Assembly (NCBI GenBank): GCA_049999725.1
Contig: JBNGIS010017879.1
Span: 1 to 35,900 of the forward strand
Direction: 5' to 3'
Length of the DNA: 35,900 nt
Origin: Haplomitrium mnioides
Taxonomy: Eukaryota > Marchantiophyta > Haplomitriopsida > Calobryales
The notes beneath the pieces are model-generated. The model saw only the letters and a program-made list of their open reading frames with translations, did no database searches and was not told the origin of the DNA. Both the position numbers and the translations under genes were made by a program. This document shows, one piece after another, positions 1 through 9,510 of this stretch (positions are counted from its first letter, which is position 1; each line of letters opens with the position of its first letter).

Positions 1-1289
1 TAGCTCGGAGGGGAAGCCACCCCTATTCATATGTCCAACCTATCCTAAGGTGTCACGTGTCTACATCCTATATATAAGCTACGCTAAGGCCCCCACCCAG
101 TCGCAAAGGTGAGCATTTAAGGTTGAAGATAACAAAGAGCTTCAAGCTCTTATACTTCAATTTGTTTTTGCTCTTTTGCTTATGGGACTATACAGAGGTA
201 GTTGGTGAAGCGACGACAAGCTGGGATCCGGAGCTACTCTCCGAACCTCGCAAAGCTACATTGGACCTACTAAGTCTACTGAAACATATATTTTCTCCCG
301 AACCTAATTTCTCAACCGAACCTAACAGTTCATGAAGGGAGAGATTTTTGAACTTTCTAATCGATCTTTTGGCATCAAAATCTACTTTTTCTTTAGATTT
401 GACACTAGAGATGTGATCGCTTGGTCCTGGCGATCATTCGGAGCTCTCATTTTTCCCATTTTGGCTTAGATTTGAGGACACACTGACCTATTCAAATTCA
501 GGTCTTCTTGTGTGATAGAGCATAACATCTATGTTATGGAATTGACAAATTCTGAACACTAATTCACATATCTGAATCATATTTTGAGTCAAATCACTAC
601 AGAACTTTATTCTGGAATTTAGATTCAACCGTTTGACCTACAAATTTGACATTAAGATATGTAGAATTTAAAAATTGACGTATCTAGTTCATTTGAAACT
701 ATCAATTGGAGTTTTTTGAGAGCATACACTTGCCTATCTCACTGACTCAACTCATAATTCAGTTTCTAATTGTCAATCACAACTGTACTGATATCCACAC
801 AATTAGTTACTCTATTTCTAACAGAATCACAAAACTGAGTTTGAAAGAAAGCAAACCTTACAATTCAGAGACAATCTGATATCTTGAAAGTTGACAATAA
901 CTATAATCTTTATACACAGTGTTACTTTATCAACACACTGTACTCTCAGAACATATTCAGAAGTTCTAACATACATCTAAGTGGTTCAAGAACTCTGGGA
1001 ACCAGTTTGCATATTCAAGGAGATTATATCAAATTCTGCATCCTATATATGAAAATAGAGGCTACATCAACATCTGGAATCTTGTGGAGACATAGTGAAG
1101 GCCTATTGTTGATATGCTCAACTGTTTTATGATATATTACAAGATCAACAACTGGCCTACAATGAGCATAATAGGGACTATCTTTTACGTATAACCTTTG
1201 TTATAACAAACTGTTTTCATATGTTGTTTTCCAGAATTGCAAAGAGTTTAACACTTTGAATTTCTTGCATTTTCATAAATCTTTCATTT
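1..1289. other. Unassigned left edge, possibly LTR/leader of copia-1
   Basis: No gene is recognised here. A TATA-like TATATAAG lies at about 71-78, followed by mixed sequence resembling an LTR promoter or untranslated leader. The rest, to about 1289, is AT-rich with stops in all frames. An open stretch at 123-335 begins with a hydrophobic run but starts at TTG and resembles nothing I know. The 575-bp LTR at 5329-5903 has no visible partner here, so the 5' LTR of copia-1 is either outside the window or lost. Confidence 0.4.
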
Positions 1290-2342
1290 ATCTTCCGACC
1301 TTCAAAACTCTTCTACATTCTAAAATGTAAAAATTAAGCTTCAAACAGTTGACCATTGAAGGAGACAACTCTCTCTCCTAGTCACTAGATGCAGCAACTC
1401 ATCTGGTCTCTAAAGGATTGCAGACCACAATCCTGATAGATGATGACATAACAGAACAACAAAAAGCTCGGGCATAGGTCTTCCTGAGGCACCATCTCTC
1501 TGAATCTCTCAAAATTCAGTATCTGAATGAAAGTAACCCCAGAATTCTTTGGGATAACTTGAAAGACAGATTTGACCACACCAAAGCAATACATCTGCCT
1601 AATGCAAGGCATGATTGGGTCAATCTAAGAGTTCAAGACTTTCCTACTATTTCCAAATATAATAGTGAATTGTTCATAATAACATCACAGCTAACATTAT
1701 GTGGACATCCAGTTTCTCAAGAAGAACAAATTGAGAAAACTATCCACTTTCCATTCAGCCAATATGATTCTGTTTGCACAGTACAAAAACATGCATTTCT
1801 CTACTTATTCTGAACTAATAGCCTATTTACTATTAGTAGAGAAACATCAGGATTTGCTAATGAAAATTTCCAAAGTCAGACCTTTTGGTACCCTACCTCA
1901 AAATCCTAAACTTGAAGTTCATTATTCCAAGCCTACAAACAGCAGAGGTATGTCTAGAACAAGGGCCAAACATGGTTCTTTCAGACAGAATTCTCAAAGG
2001 GGTAAAGCTTCTATTAATTGCAAGAATCAACAATTCAAGGGGAGACGAAGGGGCAGAGGTAACTCTGCACATTTTTATCCAAGAGGAAGAAGAGGAGGCA
2101 GGAATACATATAATAATAGAAACCAGCCATCCTCAAGCAATTCAAGAGGACCGATTGTTTGTAGCAGAAGTGGGACCATTGGGCATACAACTAAAGCTTG
2201 CATAATACCAACAAATTTGGTCACACTCTATGTTAAAGATAAAAGTCAGAAAGCTGCAACAGAAAATCATGGGGTCTTTATGGATCAGACCGATACCCTT
2301 AGCGATTATATCGATAAGGAAGAGGATATCAATATACCATAA
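1290..2342 (+). pseudogene. gag: Copia-1 gag (capsid and degenerate nucleocapsid)
   Basis: Gag forms the cytoplasmic virus-like particle that packages element RNA. Similarity to the copia-2 gag begins near 1290 and runs through the block KLSFKQLTIEGDNSLS, a stop, then SLDAATHLVSKG. Copia-2 has a tryptophan at the place of that stop. The middle carries the block NARHDWVNLRVQDF, also found in copia-2 (AARHDWINLHVQDH). A frame change near 1790-1810 separates the capsid part from an Arg/Gly/Asn-rich region (about 1990-2140). The expected CCHC knuckle survives only as CSRSGTIGHTTKAC, with its second Cys replaced by Ser. Not functional as read. Confidence 0.8.
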
Positions 2343-2735
2343 TTCAGTGTACAAATTCTGCACTTCCTCTTGATGACATCCATACATGTATTATAGACAG
2401 TGGTAGTACTCATACTATTTTAAAATGTAGGTCCTATTTTACCAAGCAAACACCTTCTCACCAAAAGATGACTACTATTATGGGGAGCAATCAAATTGAG
2501 GAAGGACAAGGACCAGCAATTATCAGATTGCCACAAGGGACTGTAATACATATCAGATCAGCCACTTACGCACCAAGTGCCACTAGAAACTTAATAATTT
2601 TTTGTGATATACGAGATAATGGATATCACATACATACCAAAACTTATAAAAATCAAGAAGTGTTGCATTTATTGAAGCACACTATTGAAGGATCTGAAAT
2701 AAAAGAAACCCTTTTTGCGTACTCTCTTGGTTTTT
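2343..2735 (+). pseudogene. Copia-1 aspartic protease
   Basis: Retroviral-type aspartic protease that would process the Gag-Pol polyprotein. The catalytic triplet Asp-Ser-Gly is intact at 2396-2404 within CIIDSGSTHT. Downstream, from 2468, the conserved stretch around GQGPAIIRLPQGT and YAPSATRNLI is typical of plant copia protease to pre-integrase sequence. The copia-2 equivalent near 20030 reads CIVDSGSSHT, confirming the assignment. The join to gag crosses a stop near 2342. Confidence 0.8.
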
Positions 2736-4060
2736 ACATTATGAAAATACAAAACTATCATACTCATGCAAAAACAAACGATCATACTACTTTATGGCAT
2801 AATCACATAAGACATCCGGGCACTACTATGTTTCTTAACATTCTGAAAGTGACCTAATCCATTCCTCAAAGCATTAAGCCATTTATGATTGATAGAGCAT
2901 GTATTCATTGTTCTCAAGGCAAGCTGACCTTACGTCCAGCGATTTCCAAAACAATTCTGGAAATTCCAAAGTTCCTTGAGAGAATACACGCAGATGTTTG
3001 TGGTCCTATTGATCCATATAATAGACCCTTTAGGTACTTTCTGGTGATCATCTGCGCTTCTACAAAGTGGTCACAAGTATCACTACTATCTACCTGAAAT
3101 CTTGTCTTCCCAAGGATATTGGCACACATTCTGAAATTGAAAGTTCAATTTCCAGAAAGTCCAATAAAAGTCCTACGAGTTGACAATGCGGAGGAGTTTA
3201 TATTAGAAACTTTTGATGACTTTTGCATGACAATCGGTATTGATACCCAATACTCTATGGCACATATCCATTTTCAAAATGGAATAGCCGAAAGAGTTAT
3301 ACGCAACATTCAAATGATTGCTAGGCCTATGTTAATGCAGATCAATTTACCAGTTTCTGCATAGGGCCATGCCATGCAGTACTACATGCTACATCATTAT
3401 TAAAATATCGACCATCAGATTTTAATTCATTATCACCTCACCAACTGGCCTATGGTTAGATGCTAGACTTATCTCATTTATGAGTTTTTCGGTTGTCAAG
3501 TCTTAGTTCCAATTATGGGACCGAAAAGGATTAAGATGGGACCTCAGAGGCAAAAAGGCATTTATGTGGGATATGACTCACTGTCTATTATACGCTATCT
3601 GGAACCATCCGCAACTGATGTACTTCAAGCCAGATTAGCTGATTCCCATTTCGATGAGGATGTATTTCCATCTCTATTTGAGGATAAAAATTCTTCTTTA
3701 CAGAAGAAACTCCTATGGGAGAATATATCCACTACATAGATAGATCAAAAAACAAAGCAAGGTGAGGATGAGGTCAAGAGACTTCTTCACGTGGCTAATA
3801 TAGTCGAACAATTGCCAAGTTCTTTTACTGAAATTGCAAAGGTAACTAGGTCACACATTCCTGCGGTGAATATTCCTGCAAGAATTCAGGATACTTCAAA
3901 ACTAGCAGTTGACCAAGTACCAAGGCAAAAGAGAGAACGCCCTCTTGGCTCAAAAGACTCTCAACCTAGGCAAAAAGTTCTGACTAAGAGAACTACATTC
4001 TCAGCTGATGTTATGAAAGCATCTTCATCTACACCTTTACTATCTTAGCCGACTATTTCC
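2736..4060 (+). pseudogene. Copia-1 integrase with C-terminal extension
   Basis: Integrase inserts the cDNA into chromosomes. The zinc-binding module reads LWHNHIRHPG followed by CIHCSQGK (HHCC), with a stop near 2857. The catalytic triad is visible: Asp in HADVCGPI (about 2990), Asp in RVDNAEEF (about 3180) and Glu in NGIAERV (about 3285). Stops near 3097 and 3364 break the core. The copia-typical post-core segment MGPQRQKGIYVGYDS lies near 3530, then a long basic linker to about 4048. The triad residues survive, but the frame does not. Confidence 0.82.
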
Positions 4061-5000
4061 TTATTGGAATACCCTGATAATAAAGAGATCTCGATCCACT
4101 ATATAGATACAGGGGTTATATGGCAAAGAGAGAATGTAGATGTCGATGACCATTTCGCATTCCAGGTTTCACTTACTATATCCAATACACCACCTGATCC
4201 TAGATCTGCCAAAGAAGCTTTGGATAGTTCTGACATGATAGAGTGGAAAAAGACAATGGATTCAAAACTTGATTCCATGATACAGAGGAAAGTATTTGGA
4301 CCTGTAGTTCCTATTCCCTCTTATGCTAATTTAATCAGATATAGGTGGATCCTTGTGAAAAAGCGAAATGAAAAAGGCAAAATTGTCTGATATATGGCAT
4401 GTCTTGTAGCCAAAAGCTATACACAAGTACCTAGGAGAAACTATGAGCTCACATACACCCCAATTATGGATGCTATCACATACCGGTTTCTAGTAGGCTT
4501 TTCCCTAGGACATGAGCTCATTACACATCAAATGGATGTTGTGACAGCATATCTATACGAGCTTTTGGATACCCAGATTTGCATGAAAGCTCCTCTAGAG
4601 CTTATAGCCAGGAGTATCTATCATATTCAGAGGGAGAATGTCACTAAGAGTAAACCATTTAGCAATCCATCTACCTTTTTACCATCGACCACCCAATGGT
4701 GGAAATACTGGGTTAGGACCTACAGTCCATGAGATGCACTCTAGGGAGAAACGACCTATTGTCCCCTCTATGCATCAATCCATGCCTCTGACCAAGGGTA
4801 GATATGCAGTCCAGGTCCTTCAATCTATTCATGGACTAAAATAGAGTGGTAGAATATGGTATTATAGATTTCATGAGGAGATGATTGCCATGGGTTTTCA
4901 CTTTGATGACATTGCACCAAGTTTGTTCATCAAGAATGTCGACAAAGAATTTATAATTGTCAGCACTACATCAATATTTTTGTCATCTACTTGGTTAATG
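4061..5000 (+). pseudogene. Copia-1 reverse transcriptase, 3'-truncated
   Basis: Copia-type RT. N-terminal blocks (KEALDSSDMIEWKKTMDSK near 4210, YRWILVKKRNEKGKIV near 4340) are followed after a stop by LVAKSYTQVPRR and QMDVVTAYLYELLDTQI (about 4530), which holds a conserved Asp of the polymerase core. A further block, LQSIHGLK-stop-SGRIWY, lies near 4815-4860. The expected YVDD box should fall near 4965; the sequence there is unreadable in any frame. Everything downstream to RNase H is absent before the polypurine tract. Confidence 0.8.
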
Positions 5001-5316
5001 AGATTATCGACTTTATTATCATGACTCCATCGACTATTCTTTTATTATATTGTCAACATCATTATTATTGTTTTCATATTCATTATTTTGGCCTGTAGCC
5101 AATTTTCTTATCATTATTATTTCTTTTGGTCACTATATGACTTCTATATCCATTTATAAATGGTGGTTATACTCTTTCTCTTGTTGGCGTATGAGAGGGT
5201 TTTAATGAGGCAATACCTTTATATTGCATATGGATTTATTTGGAGTGTTGGTGATATTCTATCATAGGTCTTATATTTATCTTACGTGTGGCTACACCAT
5301 TCCCCATGTTATAGCC

Positions 5317-5328
5317 AAGGGGGAGTAT
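5317..5328 (+). other. Copia-1 polypurine tract
   Basis: AAGGGGGAGTA immediately precedes the LTR start TGTAATG. This is the classic position and composition of the plus-strand primer of a copia element. About 320 bp of AT-rich noncoding sequence separates it from the last recognisable RT codons. Confidence 0.75.
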
Positions 5329-5903
5329 TGTAATGCATGTAGTAAGATGATTAGGCTAATAGATCATTAGTCCTTAACATATGATTAGATTGTAGGATTA
5401 GGATTATGGTTAGTGCTAATCCTATGAGATTAGCATATCCTATCCTTTGTACTTTGTATTATGATGATTATTATATGAGAGAGATGAGCATGAAGTGAGA
5501 GAAGAGAAGGAGAGGAAGATTGGAGATTTGCTTACATGATTGTTGCAACATTCCTCACATCCTATGCATGAGCTAATGGGCTTTTTTTCCAACAAAAATA
5601 AAATTATTGAATAATGACAATATTCAATCAAGCCTCAAATAGCTCAAGGTATTATAATAATACTCTTTTCTCTTTCAATCCCCTAACATATAGTTATAAC
5701 TATCTATTCTTATAGTAAGCCTACATTAGTATTAGGATTAGTTTAATATCCTAATTAGATTAGTGTTATATTTTTAACACTCGCTGGCTGTAATATGGGA
5801 CTTTTACAAACAAACAATAAGATATATGTCTATAGGTTTACAACTCCATCACATGTATCTTTTGTAATGTAACTATTCAAAATGAAGTTGTTGATTCATT
5901 ACA
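5329..5903 (+). repeat. Copia-1 3' LTR (575 bp)
   Basis: The LTR begins TGTAATG directly after the polypurine tract and ends CATTACA at 5897-5903, a perfect 7-bp terminal inverted repeat with canonical TG...CA ends. It contains short inverted segments (TAGGATTA ... TAATCCTA, about 5394-5427). No second copy is seen in this window. Confidence 0.75.
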
Positions 5904-5938
5904 ACCCTCTAATACTCATGCGAGAGAAAGAGTACAAT

Positions 5939-6026
5939 TGTAATAGTATAAGTATGATGTTGTGCTATTTATAAGAAAATAAATAAGAGTGAAGGAAGAG
6001 GTAGGGGTTTCTTTTAGAGTTGAAAT
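5939..6026 (+). repeat. Left piece of a family-D LTR, interrupted by copia-2
   Basis: TGTAATAGTATAAG and the following ~65 bp match, in reverse complement, the outer end of the intact LTR at 25679-26117, including the shared CTATTTATAAGAAAATA block. The piece stops where the copia-2 LTR begins. The matching remainder of the LTR resumes at 23604 on the far side of copia-2. The insertion flanks GAAAT (6022-6026) and AAAAT (from about 23604) look like a degraded 5-bp target duplication. Confidence 0.7.
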
Positions 6027-6134
6027 TGTTATTGCATGAATGTCGCACATATACACACGGGAGTCTCCATACGAATGAATGGATTGATAGATGGTAACCC
6101 AACTTACATAGGGTATATATATGTCTCTATAACA
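6027..6134 (-). repeat. Copia-2 3' LTR (108 bp)
   Basis: TGTTATTGCATG...CTCTATAACA, with inverted ends TGTTAT/ATAACA. It aligns along its full length with 23496-23603 and nearly so with 26935-27030. A purine-rich tract (AAAGAGAAG on the minus strand, about 6135-6143) abuts its inner edge, as a 3' LTR requires. Confidence 0.78.
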
Positions 6135-6509
6135 CTTCTCTTTGGCTGATTCTTCTTCTAGTAATCAACCATTCTAGTACTATTTGCTATGTAAGTCCTA
6201 TTTGAAATCCTATTTATATGTGGTCTCATTAAAACCCTCCACTTTCTTCTGAGGGAAAGAGTGCCACCACATAATTCATAGGTATGAAATATAATATAGT
6301 GTATGGAGTATATGGTAATGAGTTCAGGGGGTGCCTTCATAAAAATTTGGGTGTCTAGAATGCCATATAAGTAGGCAGTGATGACGTCCATGATGTGCAT
6401 GGTGAGATGGCGTTGGATAGCAAATGCTATCATATATTTGTATGTTATAGTGTCCATAACATGTGAGTATGTGAGGTCATAATCACGTCTAGGGATTTGA
6501 GTGTATCCT
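6135..6509 (-). pseudogene. Copia-2 RT, middle segment
   Basis: On the minus strand this reads YTQIPRRDYDLTY, then MDTITYKYMIAFAIQ and HIMDVITAYLYGILDTQI, then MKAPPEL. It matches copia-1 RT (4410-4600) block for block and holds the same conserved Asp. Coding similarity ends near 6300; the last ~150 bp before the LTR is not recognisable RT. The segment connects across the 6510-18128 insertion to the RT start near 18133. Confidence 0.8.
6505..6509. repeat. Target-site duplication, left copy (ATCCT)
   Basis: ATCCT at 6505-6509 is repeated at 18128-18132. The copia-1 RT shows that the uninterrupted sequence has this motif once (LVAK-x-YTQ). If the terminal CA of the insertion is counted as element, the duplication is TCCT (6506-6509 and 18129-18132). 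Confidence 0.75.
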
Positions 6510-7157
6510 TGTCATGACATAAAGAGAAGTGGACTTGCCACATCGGAAACCTGGTTTCATCATGGCATCTAAACAAAAGCTAATCTGAACTCTGTATCAT
6601 TGTCTTCACAATCCATAAACTGAAATTACAGCAACCTGAAATGACAGCAGCCTGAAATTACAGCAACTTGAAAGTACAACAGCCTTACACCGAAAAGAAG
6701 AAATGCAGGGGAGTGTATGTGGTCCCCATTATATAAAAGGACTTTCTAACAAAGTGCATGTAAAATGTAGAATGTAACGTAGAAAATGTAGTGTATTGTA
6801 TACTACTGTAGGCCAGCGCCATCCCATGAGGTGCTGGGAGCATCTAAAGAATCAAAGCTAACTGTGTGGAACAATTCTATGGTATGTGTTGCCGTAGCGC
6901 TGCTCTCCAAGCTAAGATTCAAGAAGAACTAGGGTAGAAGCGGGAGAGCAGCCCCAAGTAGCCTATGCTAGCTCTATGTTCTTGTAACAAAAGCAATTTC
7001 CAAGAACAGCCCTCACTTTGCTATAAGAACATTAAACCTGAATACACTCTCACTCACTCTAATAGCATTTAATAGATGCATATGAACAAACCTATACCCT
7101 GGCTGGAATGAGGGGGAGTACTGATGTGCAACATCATCACTATATTCCTGCATGAGA
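6510..7157 (-). repeat. LTR copy 1 of the composite insertion (648 bp)
   Basis: TGTCATGACATAAAG...CATGAGA; the last heptamer differs by one base from the CATGACA at 18122-18128. It contains four imperfect 16-bp tandem units (CTGAAATTACAGCAAC type) at 6620-6683, a TATA-like TATAAAAGG at 6732-6740, and a purine run GAGGGGGAG about 40 bp before its end. By eye it differs from the split second copy at about 4% of positions. Orientation is uncertain; the TATA and purine run would suit + transcription. Confidence 0.72.
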
Positions 7158-7159
7158 GC

Positions 7160-7382
7160 TGTCGTGACATAAAGAGAAGTGGGCTTGCCACATCGGAAAC
7201 CTGGTTTCATCATGGCATCTAAACAAAAGCTAATCTGAACTTTGTATCATTGTCTTCACAATCCATAAACTGAAATTACAGCAACCTGAAATGACAGCAG
7301 CCTGAAATTACAGCAACCTGAAATTACAACAGCCTTACACCGAAAAGAAGAAATGCAGGGGAATGTATGTGGTCTCCATTAT
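7160..7382 (-). repeat. LTR copy 2, first 223 bp
   Basis: TGTCGTGACATAAAG... repeats 6510-6732 with about seven differences, including the 4 x 16-bp tandem block at 7270-7333. It stops at CCATTAT, one base before the position equivalent to 6733. The GC at 7158-7159 is all that separates it from LTR copy 1. The continuation of this LTR is at 17705. Confidence 0.75.
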
Positions 7383-7409
7383 CCCCCCCAGACCGCAACA
7401 ACTAAAGGC

Positions 7410-7580
7410 TCAACGGTTTGAGGATCTACTATCCGTTGAAGCGCATGAAGCACAAAACCAGAGGCCTGGAGGAACCTGCATCAACTGTGGCTACAAACAA
7501 AACAAGTGGTAGCCACCGTTGCAATGGTCACATAACAACATCTGATCAGCATCATCAATCCTGTGACACACCTTACAAGG
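7410..7580 (-). pseudogene. PHD finger at the C-terminus of gypsy-1 pol
   Basis: PHD fingers bind histone H3 tails (unmodified or methylated K4) through a Cys4-His-Cys3 zinc cross-brace. Here Cys-x2-Cys is CKVC (7566-7577), then CDHC within QMLLCDHCNGGYH, then the His-x2-Cys of YHLFC. After one in-frame TAG (7491-7493), the second half continues in the same frame as VPPGLWFCASC, supplying the last Cys pair and the invariant Trp. All eight metal ligands are present at normal spacing. The acidic run before LLC resembles PHD fingers that read unmodified H3K4, but that is inference. The frame ends with TGA at 7410-7412. It follows a GPY/F-type integrase tail. Confidence 0.85.
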
Positions 7581-8745
7581 GTAATCAGCTGGTGGAATCC
7601 AATTTGAAGTGACAATGGTTGGATCCAGGTTAGGCAAATGACAAGGAGCACAGTTCTTAGAATGATCCTTGATAGTGCGGCCATGTGCCCCTTGCAACTC
7701 CAGAACTCCAAAGGGGTTGAGAGACTTCACTCGCAGAATAATACGACTGATAGATGTGTCCAAGGTGCCATTGGGTTGCTGCTGGAGATAGACAAAGTCA
7801 CCAACCTCAAACTTTCTCACCTTGGGCTTGAAGCTGCTGCCTCGTGTGTGTGCATATCTCAAAGTATCCCTATGTTGTGCTATACAAAGATTCTCCATAG
7901 CCATGGGTATGACTCTTTTGAAGAGAGCAGCCCTCTCTGATATAACAGTGGACCATGCTGTAGCTGAGTTCAAATCCACCACTGGTAGCATCTGAGAAGC
8001 AATAGCAGATGGAGGAATCGGATGTCGACCAAACAAGAGGAAATAGGGTGAGAAATTAAGCAATGAGGCATGCTTAGACATTCTATACCCCATGGCGATG
8101 TAGTGCCAAGTCCTAGTCTTCCTTTTTCTTGGTCAAACAGATCTTTCGCAATCCCTACTTGCAAGTTTGCACCATCCACTCTGCTAGGCCATCTGCTTGA
8201 GGATGATCTCTTGAAGTTCTGCGATGATCAATGAGTGCCTAGTCCAAGAGCTCTTGAAACTCACCTCTGAATTCTGAACCCTGATCAGTAAAACATTCTG
8301 CACATGCCTCAAATCTGCTAAGCACTTGCTGCAAGAAAGCTTGGCTAGTACTATGTGAGCTCTTATCCGGCAAGGCAACTAACTCAATCCATTTTGAGAA
8401 GTGCTCAATCATGATCATTATATAGAGATTACCCCTTGATGTAAGAGGTAGCTCTCCAGCCAGATCACAAGACCAACGGTAAAACAAGCCCCTGATAGAC
8501 AGTGGATGAAGAGTAGCCTGCCTAGATGAGAAGGAAGTGCGCACCCTATCACATTTTTCACATCTGGCAATCACATCACGAATCTGAGCATACATACCTC
8601 TCCAATGATAGTGAGGAGCAATCAAGCTATAAGTACGCTTGATTCCAAAGTGCCCAAGCTCAGCATGTATCTTCTTGACCAGACCAACTCTCTCAGCCAC
8701 AGGGGGCACTACCCTCTCTCCTTGGGGAAAACAACAAACTAAATG
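7581..8745 (-). pseudogene. Gypsy-1 integrase with GPY/F-like tail
   Basis: Integrase catalyses cDNA insertion. The HHCC zinc module reads H-x3-H in HAELGH and C-x2-C in CEKC (about 8560-8680). The core has Asp in WSCDLAGEL (about 8465), Asp in FTDQGSEFRG (about 8275) and Glu in ADGLAEWMV (about 8185), so the DDE triad is complete. Stops occur after ELLD and near TCK, and a frameshift lies near 8120. The C-terminal part (7600-8093) contains FEVGDFVYLQQQPNG and SLNPFGVLEL, resembling the GPY/F module of Ty3/gypsy integrases. A chromodomain would normally follow; here a PHD finger does. Confidence 0.85.
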
Positions 8746-8754
8746 ATCTCCCTT

Positions 8755-9510
8755 CTACAAATAACGTTTGGATCTTTGTTGGATGCGGTCTCTCTGCGTT
8801 GCACTCACCCTTGGAGGGTACTGACCATGTTGAAGAAAGTGTACTATATCCTGGTCCTCCCAAATATCCACAATAAGCTGATCTTCCACAGTGCAACAGA
8901 GTAGAGCCAAATAACCAGTTACTGTTGTTGGTTGCATTGTCATGACCTGGTCAAAATCTTGCCGGGCATCTGAAAGATATGCAGAGGTAGTCCAAGGGCT
9001 GCGAGACATAGTGTCAACATTCTAGTGTGTAACACCAGCTCTGTGAATCACCTCAAACTCATACTCTTGTAGTATGAGTGCCCAACAAGCCAATTTGCCT
9101 GTAAGCTTGTCATTGGTCATGAGCCATTTCAGAGGCTGGTGATCAGTGTAGAGAAGGAACTTGGTGCCATATAGGTAAGGCCTGAAATGTATTACAGCCC
9201 AAACGACAACCAAACACTCACCTTCATAAGAGGAGTAGTTACTCTCTGCCTTATTGTTACTCCTTGAAGCATATTAGGCAATAACATATTTGTGCCCCTC
9301 TCCATCAGGTTGCCCAAACACTGCACCAATACCTAACGCACTCCAATCTGTATGTAGAATGAAAACCTGGTTGAAATCAGGCCTTCTAAGTACTGGATAC
9401 TCTGATAGTCGCTCTTTCAACGTATCAAATGCCACATGGGTTTCTTCACTCCATGCCCATGTAACATCCTTCTTCAATAGCACATAAAGTGGATTGGCAA
9501 TGGTACTGAA
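8755..9510 (-). pseudogene. Gypsy-1 RNase H and connector to integrase
   Basis: RNase H degrades the RNA strand of the RNA-DNA hybrid. Conserved blocks are FILHTDWSALGIGAVFGQ (about 9340-9390), YEGECLVVVWAV (about 9200) and LLYTDHQPLKWLM (about 9130), which carry the Asp, Glu and Asp expected of Ty3/gypsy RNase H. The first Asp context is HTDWS rather than the common DASD. Stops occur near 9273 and 9022. The connector 8755-9009 has no assigned domain and reads into integrase in the same frame. Confidence 0.82.

Larger units (their letters stand above)
1290..5903 (+). mobile_element. Copia-1: decayed Ty1/copia retrotransposon, 5' LTR not seen
   Basis: The order gag, aspartic protease, integrase, reverse transcriptase, polypurine tract, LTR on the + strand defines a Ty1/copia element, since integrase precedes RT. 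Several stops and frameshifts interrupt each domain. The coding part is the same family as copia-2: gag, IN and RT blocks align by eye, for example the shared MGPQRQK block after integrase. The end of RT and all of RNase H are missing; coding similarity fades near 5000 and the polypurine tract follows at 5317. The 3' LTR has perfect 7-bp inverted ends. The family call is secure; the left boundary is not. Confidence 0.85.

Noticed and set aside
123-335. Small secreted-protein-like frame at the left edge
   Set aside because: It begins with TTG, has no supporting context and lies in LTR/leader-like sequence; a chance hydrophobic run is more likely.
6620-6683. CRISPR-like short repeats
   Set aside because: Units are 16 bp, directly abutting with no spacers, and lie inside an LTR of a eukaryotic element.
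7013-7213. Minus-strand frame across the LTR-LTR junction
   Set aside because: It crosses two LTR ends and a 2-bp junction and shows no known motif.
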